Positions 30,541-37,683 of a DNA stretch of 64,000 nt are shown piece after piece; positions within the stretch are counted from its first letter, which is position 1, and each line of letters starts with the position of its first letter. This stretch comes from Pseudonocardia sp. SCN 73-27 (GTDB lineage Bacteria > Actinomycetota > Actinomycetes > Mycobacteriales > Pseudonocardiaceae): positions 57,162-121,161 of the forward strand of contig MEGH01000038.1 of the NCBI GenBank assembly GCA_001725415.1. The letters run 5' to 3'. Under the pieces are notes generated by a model, which worked only from the letters and a program-made list of their open reading frames with translations, did not search any database and was not told where the DNA came from. The position numbers and the translations under genes were made by a program.

Positions 30541-31280
30541 GACGCGAGTGCCGGCAGTGTCAGGACGGGGTGTCGGGTCACGCGCAGCGGGTCCGTCGCG
30601 ACCTCGGTCTGGTACCCGACGGGCCCGGCGACGTCGGTGCGCCACCACGTCGCGATCTCGTCGGCGACAAGTCCGGCGACGACCGCCGCGACCCCGGGAC
30701 CCGGGTCCGGCAACGGCGGCGCAGACGCAGGGTCGTCGAGCCACGCCCAGTGATGGGTCAGCTCGTCGGGGATACCGCTGGCGGCGAGGCGACGGCCCCG
30801 CAGGTCGGTGTAGGAGGGCGACTGTCCCGGCACGGTCAACGGCCCGACCAGCCACGACGACCCCTCCGCGTGGCAGCGGTGCCAGGCGACACTCGCTGCG
30901 GCGCAGGCGTCGTCGAGCGCGCGCCAGCGGGAGTCGGGCAGCCAGCCGGCGCAGTCGACGAGGACGTCGACCTCGTCGAGTTCGCCGTTGCGCCGGGGAG
31001 ACCAGGACGCGAGGACGGCCGCGAGCGCGTCGGCGACAGGCCCGTCGCCATGGAGAAGGACGCGCGGAGGTGTGCGCACGGGCGGCGGGGGCGCCAGCAG
31101 ACCCTGGGCCTCGAACGCCTGGCGCAGTGAGTCGATGTCGGCGTTCCCGGGGGCCGCGCTCTGGAAGGCGCGCAACGCCTCCTCGGGGCCGTTGATGCGC
31201 AGGTACCGGTCGCCGGGCAGCGCGCAGCGCCAGCCGTCGGGCGTCGGATAGAGGTGATGGCCGGGGCGCAGCGTGGTCAC
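30537..31280 (-). CDS. E1-like/Ocin-ThiF-type leader-peptide-binding protein
   Basis: The 247-residue protein matches the short cyclodehydratase partner proteins (TOMM precursor leader-peptide-binding, McbB/Ocin-ThiF-like). Its N-terminal region (LRPGHHLYPTPDGWRCALPG, LRINGPEEALRAFQ) looks like an RRE-type winged helix, and a Rossmann-like part follows (RVLLHGDGPVADALAAVLAS). No ATP-binding or zinc-binding ThiF motif is visible. It would bind the precursor leader and present it to the YcaO enzymes. GTG start at 31280 with GGAGG 8 bases upstream. It follows the precursor gene by 72 bases, which contain a hairpin. Confidence 0.85.
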   Translation of the reverse strand: MTTLRPGHHLYPTPDGWRCALPGDRYLRINGPEEALRAFQSAAPGNADIDSLRQAFEAQGLLAPPPPVRTPPRVLLHGDGPVADALAAVLASWSPRRNGELDEVDVLVDCAGWLPDSRWRALDDACAAASVAWHRCHAEGSSWLVGPLTVPGQSPSYTDLRGRRLAASGIPDELTHHWAWLDDPASAPPLPDPGPGVAAVVAGLVADEIATWWRTDVAGPVGYQTEVATDPLRVTRHPVLTLPALAS

Positions 31281-31301
31281 GGGGTCCTCCGGAAGGCGAG
31301 G

Positions 31302-31333
31302 GCCCTGGCGCCCGCGGGTGCGGACGCCAGGGC
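31302..31333 (-). terminator. Hairpin between precursor and maturase genes (possible attenuator)
   Basis: GCCCTGGCG and CGCCAGGGC arms (9 bp, perfect) flank a 14-base interior containing CCCGCGGG. Partial termination here would give more precursor mRNA than enzyme mRNA, a common arrangement in RiPP operons. No T-run follows. Confidence 0.5.
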
Positions 31334-31352
31334 GGTCACGTTCGGTCGGTGA

Positions 31353-31541
31353 TCAGCCGGAGAACGAGAAGGGGTTGTGCACCAGGGCGTTGGTCGTCGG
31401 ACCCTGCAGCGCCGACAGGGCCGGGAGCTCGGCGACCTCGTCGAACGAGAACGGGTTGTGCACCAGCGCGTTGGTCGTCGGGCCCTGGAGAGCCGACAGC
31501 GCGGGGAGCTCGGCGATCTCGTCGAAGGTGACGTTGTCCAT
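31353..31541 (-). CDS. RiPP precursor peptide with two tandem 27-residue repeats
   Basis: The 62-residue product is MDNVT, then FDEIAELPALSALQGPTTNA with LVHNPFS, then the same unit again with Val for Ile, then FSG. Within each unit an acidic-hydrophobic half (FDE[I/V]AELPALSALQG), suitable as a leader recognised by an RRE domain, precedes PTTNALVHNPFS, which offers Thr, Ser, Asn, His and Pro for modification but no Cys. The two 81-bp units differ at eight positions, seven of them silent. ATG 31541 is preceded by GGAGG at good spacing. It leads the operon ahead of the E1-like protein, S15 hydrolase and two YcaOs. I know no named family with this sequence. Confidence 0.85.
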   Translation of the reverse strand: MDNVTFDEIAELPALSALQGPTTNALVHNPFSFDEVAELPALSALQGPTTNALVHNPFSFSG

Positions 31542-31561
31542 CCGGAACCTCCATCTAGCGA

Positions 31562-31582
31562 ACATGGAAACCGTTTCCATGT
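31562..31582 (-). promoter_or_regulatory. 21-bp palindromic operator upstream of the RiPP operon
   Basis: ACATGGAAAC, a central base, then GTTTCCATGT: perfect 10-bp arms, 20 bases upstream of the precursor ATG. The GGAAACnGTTTCC core resembles LacI/GalR-family operators. No LacI-type gene is in the window, so the regulator would be encoded elsewhere. Confidence 0.6.
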
Positions 31583-31667
31583 AGGCGAGACGGTACGGCC
31601 CGGATCTCCGGTTCGGAAGGGCCTGCGCCGGGGTGTGACCCGGCCCACGAACTGAACACCCCGATAC

Positions 31668-31718
31668 GCAGGAACGGCACTTTCCCGCAACCGGGCTGCG
31701 GGAAAGTGCCGTTCCTGC
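31668..31718. repeat. 51-bp hairpin with 22-bp perfect arms
   Basis: The left arm begins GCAGGAACGGCACTTTCCC and ends GCA; a 7-base loop ACCGGGC precedes the exact complement. It lies in the non-coding stretch 31583-31934 upstream of the RiPP operon and is unlike the 40-bp family. It could be a terminator for a transcript from either side or a relic of a mobile element. Confidence 0.75.
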
Positions 31719-31720
31719 AC

Positions 31721-31800
31721 GTCGGGACGCCGGGACGTCGGGACGCCGGGACGCCGGGACGCCGGGACGCCGGGATGCCGGGACGCCCGGGTCTCTCGGG
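31721..31800. repeat. 8-bp tandem repeat array (GGGACGCC-type)
   Basis: About nine head-to-tail copies of GGGACG(C/T)C with single-base variants, degenerating towards 31800. No coding frame is supported across it. With the hairpin before it and a 40-bp palindrome after it, the 350-bp gap between the RiPP precursor and the VWA gene consists largely of repeats. Confidence 0.75.
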
Positions 31801-31887
31801 ACGCCGGCGCCGGGACGTCAGGACCTCTGGGGCCGAGGCCGGGACCGGTACCGGGACGTCAGGTCTCGGGGTGCCCGGCCGGACCTC

Positions 31888-31927
31888 GTGAGTGGCAATA
31901 GTCGCTATAGCGACTATTGCCACTCAC
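31888..31927. repeat. 40-bp palindromic element, copy 5
   Basis: Perfect 20-bp arms (GTGAGTGGCAATAGTCGCTA and complement), 7 bases beyond the stop of the minus-strand VWA gene. Confidence 0.92.
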
Positions 31928-31934
31928 AGGGGAG

Positions 31935-33479
31935 TCAGCGGCCGATCAGTTCGCCCGCCATCTCGTGGGCGGTGGTCTCCAGGCCGGTGAGGTCGCGGAC
32001 CACGCGGACGCGGTCGCAGTGCTCGGCGTAGGCAGGCAGGTCGCAGCGGCCCAGGCCCCAGGAGTAGCGGGGCTCCGGGGTCAGCCAGATGGTCTCCCGC
32101 GCCCGCCGCGTGATCTCGACGAACGCCTCCATGTTGGGGTCGTTCCCGTTGCCGCGGCCGTCGCCCAGGATCAGCACGGTCGAGCGCCGGTTGACCGCCG
32201 ACGAGTGCTCCTCCAGGAACTGCCCGAACGCGAGCCCGTAGTGGGAGTTGGCGTCGACGTCGAGGACGTCCCCGCCGAAGACGAGCCCGAGGGCCTGCTC
32301 GACGGGGTGGTCGGCGAACAGGTCGGTGATCTCGACGAGGTCGGACACGAACGCGAACGACCGGACCTGCCCGAACAGGTCCTGCAGCCCGTGCACGAGG
32401 TGCAGCGTGAACCGGGCGGTGGCGCGCACCGACAGCGAGACGTCGGCCAGTACGACGAGCCGCGGCTTGTCCTCGGCGCGTTTGACGGTCACCGGGTTGA
32501 AGGGGATGCCGTCGAAGCGCATGTTGCGACGCATGGTCCGGCCCGAGTCGACCCGGCCCTGCGCGGCGACGCGGCGGCGGTGCGTCAGCGCCCCGTGCAG
32601 CGTCTTGGCCAGGCGGCGCAACGAGTCCTCGAGCTGCATGCGCTCGGTCTCGGTGGCGCGGTCGACCTCGGCGGCGCGGACGGCGTCCTCGTGCCCGGCG
32701 TCGACGATCCGCTGTTCCAGCTCCAGCAGCTGCTCGAGGTGTTTCTTGATGGCCTCGGGCAGGTTGGCCAGCACCCCGGCGAGCCTGCGCCGCAACGCCG
32801 CCGCGTCGTCCTCGGTGCCCGTGGTCGCGTCGAGCTCGTCCTCGGTGGCGGTGAGCCAACCGAGCAGCGCCTCCTGCTGGGCGACGGAGAGGTCGGCGTC
32901 GACCTTGGTGCCGGTGGCCTGCGAGATGTCGCCGGGCAGGCCGGCGCCCGACAGCCGGTCCGTCTCGATCTGGACGCGGTTGCCCTCGGTGAGTTGCGAC
33001 GCCTGGTCGTCCTTCGAGAAGACGATCTCGTCGGTCATCGCGGCGAGGTCGATCTTGTTGGCCTCCTGGTGCAGGTTGTACTGCTGCGCAAGGTCTTCCG
33101 GGTCGAAGTAGTCACGGATGTCGACGGGTTTGCCGTGGCTGTGGCCCTGCTGCGGGGTCTGGCCGGGGTCCTCGGAGAGCGTGAAGTCGTCGAGGGTCCC
33201 GTCGTCGGAGAGATCGCCGTGGCCGTGCCCGTGACCGTGGCCGTGCTCCTCCTCGCCCACCTTGACCAGCGCGAAGTAGGCGGAGAACACCTCGTCGAAC
33301 ACCTCGTCGTCGCGGCGGTCCTTCACCAGCGCGACCCGCAGCGCCTCCCGCAGCAGCCCGCGGTCGGCGAGGATGCCGGGCTGGGCGGCGCAGCGCATCG
33401 CGTCGAGGGCTTCGGACACCGAGATCCGCACGCTCCGCAGCCGCAGCAGCCGGACGAACCGGTGGATCGCGGCCTCCAT
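31935..33479 (-). CDS. VWA-domain (CoxE-like) protein with His-rich tract
   Basis: The 514-residue protein has a von Willebrand factor A domain in its C-terminal third, with the MIDAS metal site DVSLS (LVVLADVSLSVRATARF), and an N-terminal helical part. It matches the CoxE-like VWA partners of MoxR ATPases. A conspicuous HGHGHGHGHGD run near residue 79 and another HSHG could bind Ni, Zn or Cu. It is coupled to the MoxR gene (TGATG overlap). MoxR-VWA pairs act as chaperones that mature or insert metal cofactors. The nearest client candidates are the methanol dehydrogenase next door and the two molybdenum hydroxylases. Confidence 0.88.
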   Translation of the reverse strand: MEAAIHRFVRLLRLRSVRISVSEALDAMRCAAQPGILADRGLLREALRVALVKDRRDDEVFDEVFSAYFALVKVGEEEHGHGHGHGHGDLSDDGTLDDFTLSEDPGQTPQQGHSHGKPVDIRDYFDPEDLAQQYNLHQEANKIDLAAMTDEIVFSKDDQASQLTEGNRVQIETDRLSGAGLPGDISQATGTKVDADLSVAQQEALLGWLTATEDELDATTGTEDDAAALRRRLAGVLANLPEAIKKHLEQLLELEQRIVDAGHEDAVRAAEVDRATETERMQLEDSLRRLAKTLHGALTHRRRVAAQGRVDSGRTMRRNMRFDGIPFNPVTVKRAEDKPRLVVLADVSLSVRATARFTLHLVHGLQDLFGQVRSFAFVSDLVEITDLFADHPVEQALGLVFGGDVLDVDANSHYGLAFGQFLEEHSSAVNRRSTVLILGDGRGNGNDPNMEAFVEITRRARETIWLTPEPRYSWGLGRCDLPAYAEHCDRVRVVRDLTGLETTAHEMAGELIGR

Positions 33480-34681
33480 CAGAACGGCCGCTTGCGACGC
33501 CCGCCCGACCCGAACGACCGCGAGCCCTGGCCCGGTGTCACGGTGCGGACCGGAGTGGGCGTCTGCTGCGTGGCCCCGTGGGTGCCTCCGTACACGCTGC
33601 CGTGGCGGCCCGCGGTGTCCTTGGCGGCGCGCTTGGCCTTCCCGTCGACGTCACCGTCGTCGTGGTCGTGCTCGCCGCCGTGCCCGTGGTCGTGACCATG
33701 TCCGTGTCCGTGGCCGTGGGCCGGCTCCTCCACCGAGGCGTTCGGGTCGACCAGCCGCGGCAGCGCACCCAGTGCCTTGGTGACGTCCTTGTCGTACTTG
33801 ACGACGACCGACACGGTGTCGGACAGGACCTGCGCGTTGAGCTCGTCGACGCCCAGGACGGCCAGGGTCCGGACCCAGTCGATGGTCTCGGAGATGCTGG
33901 GCGCCTTGCGCAGTTCGAGCTCCCGCAGCCCGCGGACGACGCCGACGAGCTCCTCGGCCAGCGCGTCGGAGAGCCCCGTCTTCTTGCTCTTGACGATCTC
34001 CAGCTCGCGCTCGGCGGCCGGGTAGTCGAGGAACATGTGCAGGCAGCGACGCTTGAGCGCGGCGGCCAGGTCGCGGGTGTTGTTCGAGGTCAGCAGCACG
34101 TAGGGCCGGTTCTCGGCGACGAACGTCCCGACCTCGGGGACGGAGATCTGGAACTCGCCGAGGGTCTCCAGCAGCACGGCCTCCAGGGCCTCGTCGGCGC
34201 GGTCGACCTCGTCGATCAGCAGGACGACGGGCTGCTCGGAGCGGATGGCCTCCAGCAGCGGGCGCGGGGCGAGGAACCGTTCGGAGAAGAACACGCTCTC
34301 CTGGGCGCCGATGCGGTCGACGGCGGCGTGCAGGTCGGGGGCGTCGGCGACGACCTGGCCGATCTTCTCCCGCAGGATCTGGGTGTACAGCAGTTGCTTG
34401 CCGTAGTCCCACTCGTAGAGCGCCTTGGTCTCGTCCTGGCCCTCGTAGCACTGCAACCGCAGCAGCCGCCGGCCCGTCGCGAGCGCGAGGACCTTGGCCA
34501 GCTCGGTCTTTCCGACGCCCGCAGGGCCTTCGAGCAGCAGCGGCTTGTCGAGCCGCGTCAGCAGGAAGACGGTGGTGGCGAGCCGGGTGTCGGCGATGTA
34601 GCCCTGGTCGCGCAGGGCGGCGATGACGTCGTCGACGGAGTCGAACGTGGGGGCCGGGTCGAGGTCGGACTCAGTGCTCAC
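33479..34681 (-). CDS. MoxR family AAA+ ATPase with His-rich C-terminal tail
   Basis: The 400-residue MoxR ATPase has Walker A (LLLEGPAGVGKTELAKVLA), Walker B (PVVLLIDEVDRADEALEAVL), sensor 1 (YVLLTSNNTRDLAAALKRR) and an arginine finger region. After residue 320 a tail of about 80 residues contains an alternating His/Gly/Asp stretch and ends in basic GGRRKRPF. The GTG at 34681 is preceded by AAGGAG and gives VSTESDLDPAP. It is coupled to the downstream VWA gene. The metal-binding tails on both partners are unusual and suggest metal delivery. The gene is 3' of methanol dehydrogenase, separated from it by a 40-bp palindrome. Confidence 0.92.
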   Translation of the reverse strand: MSTESDLDPAPTFDSVDDVIAALRDQGYIADTRLATTVFLLTRLDKPLLLEGPAGVGKTELAKVLALATGRRLLRLQCYEGQDETKALYEWDYGKQLLYTQILREKIGQVVADAPDLHAAVDRIGAQESVFFSERFLAPRPLLEAIRSEQPVVLLIDEVDRADEALEAVLLETLGEFQISVPEVGTFVAENRPYVLLTSNNTRDLAAALKRRCLHMFLDYPAAERELEIVKSKKTGLSDALAEELVGVVRGLRELELRKAPSISETIDWVRTLAVLGVDELNAQVLSDTVSVVVKYDKDVTKALGALPRLVDPNASVEEPAHGHGHGHGHDHGHGGEHDHDDGDVDGKAKRAAKDTAGRHGSVYGGTHGATQQTPTPVRTVTPGQGSRSFGSGGRRKRPF

Positions 34682-34796
34682 GGCCGGGTACTCCTTCCGC
34701 GCGGCTCTCCGGCGAGCCGCGGCAGGTAGCGCGGGCGAGCCCGCCACGCCCCCGGCATGCGCCGGAGTCGCGTGGCGGGCCCGTCGGGAAGAGGTA

Positions 34797-34836
34797 GTGA
34801 GCGGCAATGATCGCTACAGCGACCATTGCCGCTCAC
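34797..34836. repeat. 40-bp palindromic element, copy 6
   Basis: Arms GTGAGCGGCAATGATCGCTA and CAGCGACCATTGCCGCTCAC have two transition mismatches. It lies 4 bases beyond the methanol dehydrogenase stop. Confidence 0.88.
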
Positions 34837-34840
34837 AGGG

Positions 34841-36133
34841 TCAGCTCAGCAGGTCGTCCAGGTCGCCGTTGATGCAGTGGTCGACGACCGGCCGGACCGT
34901 CTCGAAGGTGCACTCCTTGGGGTTTCCCGGGGTGCAGGCGTCACCGAGGACGTGGTTGGTGATCCGGTCGACGTCGGCGGCGTCGCCCTTGATCTCCTTG
35001 GCGTTCTCGTAGTACTGCGTCGGGCCCGTGCCCAGCCGGTTCTTCGAGTAGCTGTCCTTGGTGACGTCGACGAACCGCTCCGGGATACCCACGTCGCGCA
35101 GCAGCCGGATCGACGCGGCGAGCGCGGCGTCGGCGGCCTGCGGCTTCGTCATCCCCGCGGTGTCGATGCCCATGGCCTCGGCGATGTCGGCGAACCGCTC
35201 GTAGCAGACCGGCATGTTGAACGCCCACACCCGCGGCAGCGCGATGGCGTTGTTGAGGCCGTGGTGGGTGTCGTAGAACGCCGACACCGCGTGGCTGATC
35301 GAGTGGATGATCCCCAGACCACCGGAGTTGAACGCCTGGGCGGCGATGTACTGCGCGTACATCATGCCCTCGCGGCCGGCCAGGTCCTGCCCGTTCCACA
35401 CGGCCTGACGCAGACTCTGCGCGGTGAGCTTGATGGCGTGCAACGCGTTGCCCAGCGACGGCTGGAAGTTCAGCCGCGACACGTACGGCTCGGAGGCGTG
35501 GGCGAGCACGTCGAAACCACACTGCGCGGTGTAGTCGATCGGGCAGTCGTAGTAGAGCACCGGGTCGTCGATCGCCAGCGTCGTGACCGAGGCGTCGTCG
35601 AACGCGACGTACTTGTGGGGGTTGTCGGGGTCCGTCGTCGTGTCGGTGATGACGTAGGCCCAGGAGGTCTCCGACCCGGTACCGGCCGTGGTCGAGACCG
35701 CGATGTGCGGCGGGTTCTGTGGGTTCTCCGACTTGTTGAAGCCCTCGAACTCGTTGACGTTGCGACCGTCGTGCGCGACCGAGATGCGCGCGCCCTTGCA
35801 GGCGTCGTGCGACGAGCCGCCGCCGATGGAGACGAACGAGTCACAGTTGTTCTGCTGGTACAGGCCCACAGCGTCCATGACGTTGTAGTCCTTGGGGTTC
35901 GACTCGACCTGGTCGTAGAGGACGACCTCGAGACCGTGGTACTTCATCGACTCGACGATCTTGTGGACGATGTCGGTGCCGCGCAGGCCCGAGGTCATCA
36001 CGAGCGTCTTCTTGAAGCCCAGCTTCAGGGCCTCCGGCCCGATCATCTCGTGCGCGCCCGGCCCGAGCAGAGCCTTCGGGAACGGGTGGAACTCCTTGAT
36101 GGGGAACGGCTTCAACAGCTCGTCGACCTGCAT
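34841..36133 (-). CDS. mno: NDMA-dependent methanol dehydrogenase (iron-type alcohol dehydrogenase)
   Basis: The 430-residue group III alcohol dehydrogenase closely matches the Amycolatopsis/Mycobacterium Mno/Mdo type: MQVDELLKPFPIKEFHPFPK start, cofactor motif SIGGGSSHDACKGA, TTAGTGSETSWAYVI, and the metal-site region HSISHAVSAFYDTHHGLNNA. These enzymes oxidise methanol and other short alcohols with tightly bound NAD(P) and pass electrons to a carrier; mycofactocin is the accepted physiological acceptor. That fits the mft genes 1.4 kb away. ATG at 36133 with GAAAGGG upstream. Its 162-bp upstream gap to the next gene should hold the promoter. Confidence 0.95.
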   Translation of the reverse strand: MQVDELLKPFPIKEFHPFPKALLGPGAHEMIGPEALKLGFKKTLVMTSGLRGTDIVHKIVESMKYHGLEVVLYDQVESNPKDYNVMDAVGLYQQNNCDSFVSIGGGSSHDACKGARISVAHDGRNVNEFEGFNKSENPQNPPHIAVSTTAGTGSETSWAYVITDTTTDPDNPHKYVAFDDASVTTLAIDDPVLYYDCPIDYTAQCGFDVLAHASEPYVSRLNFQPSLGNALHAIKLTAQSLRQAVWNGQDLAGREGMMYAQYIAAQAFNSGGLGIIHSISHAVSAFYDTHHGLNNAIALPRVWAFNMPVCYERFADIAEAMGIDTAGMTKPQAADAALAASIRLLRDVGIPERFVDVTKDSYSKNRLGTGPTQYYENAKEIKGDAADVDRITNHVLGDACTPGNPKECTFETVRPVVDHCINGDLDDLLS

Positions 36134-36295
36134 GGCAGCCCTTTCTGGTGCAGGTGGGTGGTCGCCGCCGACGCTAGGACCGGATGTGGCGTGGGTCCCA
36201 GCGAAACCGTTCGGCCCACCCGGCCAGGACTGCCCGGTCGTACAGGTACCGGTCAGCTCACCCGCAGGGCTGGCGCAGGGCTCCGACCTGCGGAA

Positions 36296-37429
36296 TCAGG
36301 CGCGACGACGGCAGAACCACGACTCGCCGACCTCGCCGAAACCTCGACGCCGGTACCAGTCGCGCGGCCAGTCGGCGGCGTCGGCGTCGAGCCACACGAG
36401 GTCGCACCCGGCCTGGCGGGCCTGCCGCAGCGCACCCGCGAGCAGCGCGTCGCCCAGCCCCCGGCCGCGGTGGGTCGGGGCGGTCTCGACGGCGTCGAGC
36501 TCCGCCGTCGCCCCGTCGATCTTCAGCAGGCAGCAGGCGACGACGAGCCCGTTCTCACGGATCGCCATGGCGTGCACGTCGACCGTGTCGTCCTCGATCT
36601 CGTGCCGGTCGGACAGCTGGGCCCGCTGCTCCTCGGTCAGCCCCGGCGCCGACCGCAGCCACGAGGCCTCCCAGAACGCGCGCAGCTCCGACGGCAGCGC
36701 CCGCTCTGCGTGCACGTGGTGGCGGGGCGGCTCGGCCGACGGCGTCGTCACCAGGGACACCAGGTGGTCGACCTCCCAGCCGTGGCGGCCCAGCTCGGCG
36801 GCGGTGGCGGCGGCGTCGACCCCGCGCAGCGTCGCCGCCCGGTGGGCCAGGCGCGCTGCGCCCAGGACGTGCTCGGCGTCGGAGATCACCTGCGCCGCAG
36901 CGACCGGCCCGTCGAGCAGCAGCTGGTTGTGCTGGTACGACGCCGACACCGCCTCGGTGACGACGGCGACGCCCGCGGTGACGGGCTGCTCCGACGTCGC
37001 GAGCCGGCGCAGCACCGAGTACGCCATCGCGTCACGACGGGCGACGGCGTCGACCCGGGCGGGCGGACCGCCGGGCGCGTCGAAACCACCGTCGGGGCGC
37101 GGGCGGAACGGCAGCACGGCGACGACCGCACCCGTCGGCACCGGGCCGTAGGCGTGCGGGAAGACCATGTCCGACGGGTCGTCCGGCAGGCCCGGCTCCC
37201 AGCGCAGGTCCGCGATCCGGCCGGCGTCGACGGCCAGCGCCACGATGTCCTCGCGCCCCGCGAACAGCCTGGTGGCGGGCAGCGCGACCTGCTCGGCCGT
37301 CGACAGGTGCACGAACCCGGACTCGGCCATCGACCGGCCCGCCGCCCCCGACAGCCCGAGCGCGCCGTCGGCCAGGGCCGCCCGCCACTCGGCCGGCGTG
37401 CAGAGGTGCAGCAACGTCGGAGCACTCAC
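36296..37429 (-). CDS. DUF952-GNAT fusion protein
   Basis: The 377-residue protein has two parts. Residues 1-110 match DUF952 (LLHLCTPAEWRAALADGALG, SGFVHLSTAEQVALPATRLF), a small domain of unknown catalytic role related to glutathione S-transferase-like or ADP-ribosyl folds. Residues about 130-377 form a GNAT acetyltransferase region (VETAPTHRGRGLGDALLAGALRQA and DWYRRRGFGEVGESWFC, the acetyl-CoA binding strand and helix). GTG 37429 is the start just before DUF952. It is divergent from mftA with 146 bases between. The substrate is unknown. The fusion is visible directly in one continuous frame. Confidence 0.85.
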   Translation of the reverse strand: MSAPTLLHLCTPAEWRAALADGALGLSGAAGRSMAESGFVHLSTAEQVALPATRLFAGREDIVALAVDAGRIADLRWEPGLPDDPSDMVFPHAYGPVPTGAVVAVLPFRPRPDGGFDAPGGPPARVDAVARRDAMAYSVLRRLATSEQPVTAGVAVVTEAVSASYQHNQLLLDGPVAAAQVISDAEHVLGAARLAHRAATLRGVDAAATAAELGRHGWEVDHLVSLVTTPSAEPPRHHVHAERALPSELRAFWEASWLRSAPGLTEEQRAQLSDRHEIEDDTVDVHAMAIRENGLVVACCLLKIDGATAELDAVETAPTHRGRGLGDALLAGALRQARQAGCDLVWLDADAADWPRDWYRRRGFGEVGESWFCRRRA

Positions 37430-37448
37430 GTCGTCAAGTCTGAACGGT

Positions 37449-37486
37449 CCTGTCCGGACCCCTCCGAACGGGTGGGGCCGGACAGG
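37449..37486. terminator. Hairpin in the intergenic region upstream of mftA
   Basis: CCTGTCCGG and CCGGACAGG arms enclose a CCCC/GGGG inner stem with one bulged base. Lying between divergent genes, it is more likely a 5'-leader or operator structure than a terminator. Confidence 0.45.
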
Positions 37487-37506
37487 TCGGCGGTCCAGGT
37501 CACCCT

Positions 37507-37535
37507 TGCATTGGCACCGGGTGCCATTTAGCGTC
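37507..37535 (+). promoter_or_regulatory. Candidate mftA promoter and operator
   Basis: TTGCAT is followed by the inverted repeat TGGCACC-G-GGTGCCA (37512-37526) and TTTAGCG, about 50 bases before mftA. A TetR-type MftR regulates mft clusters in mycobacteria; this palindrome is a plausible site for such a protein, but no mftR is present in the window. Confidence 0.5.
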
Positions 37536-37575
37536 CAGTTCGTCCCACGCACCACCCAACGACGGGAGACAGCCG

Positions 37576-37683
37576 ATGGCGCCGGCCGAGAACACCCAGT
37601 CCACCGCCTCGCAGGAGGAGCCGCTCGTCGAGGAGACCCTCGTCGAAGAGGTCTCGATCGACGGTATGTGCGGTGTCTACTGA
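37576..37683 (+). CDS. mftA: Mycofactocin precursor peptide MftA
   Basis: The 35-residue peptide begins MAPAENTQSTASQEEPLVEE and ends EVSIDGMCGVY. The C-terminal IDGMCGVY is the diagnostic MftA core: its last Val-Tyr pair is decarboxylated and cyclised by MftC and becomes the redox cofactor. The middle acidic segment (EEPLVEETLVEEV) is the leader bound by MftB. It is too short for most gene finders but has an ATG, correct context and an 11-base overlap with mftB. Confidence 0.97.
   Translation: MAPAENTQSTASQEEPLVEETLVEEVSIDGMCGVY

Noticed and set aside
31353-31580. Longer precursor starting at an upstream ATG (METVSMFARWRFR extension)
   Set aside because: It would translate the palindromic operator, and the internal ATG at 31541 has the good GGAGG ribosome site.
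31721-31800. Possible CRISPR-like array
   Set aside because: The unit is only 8 bp with no spacers and no cas genes nearby; it is a simple tandem repeat.
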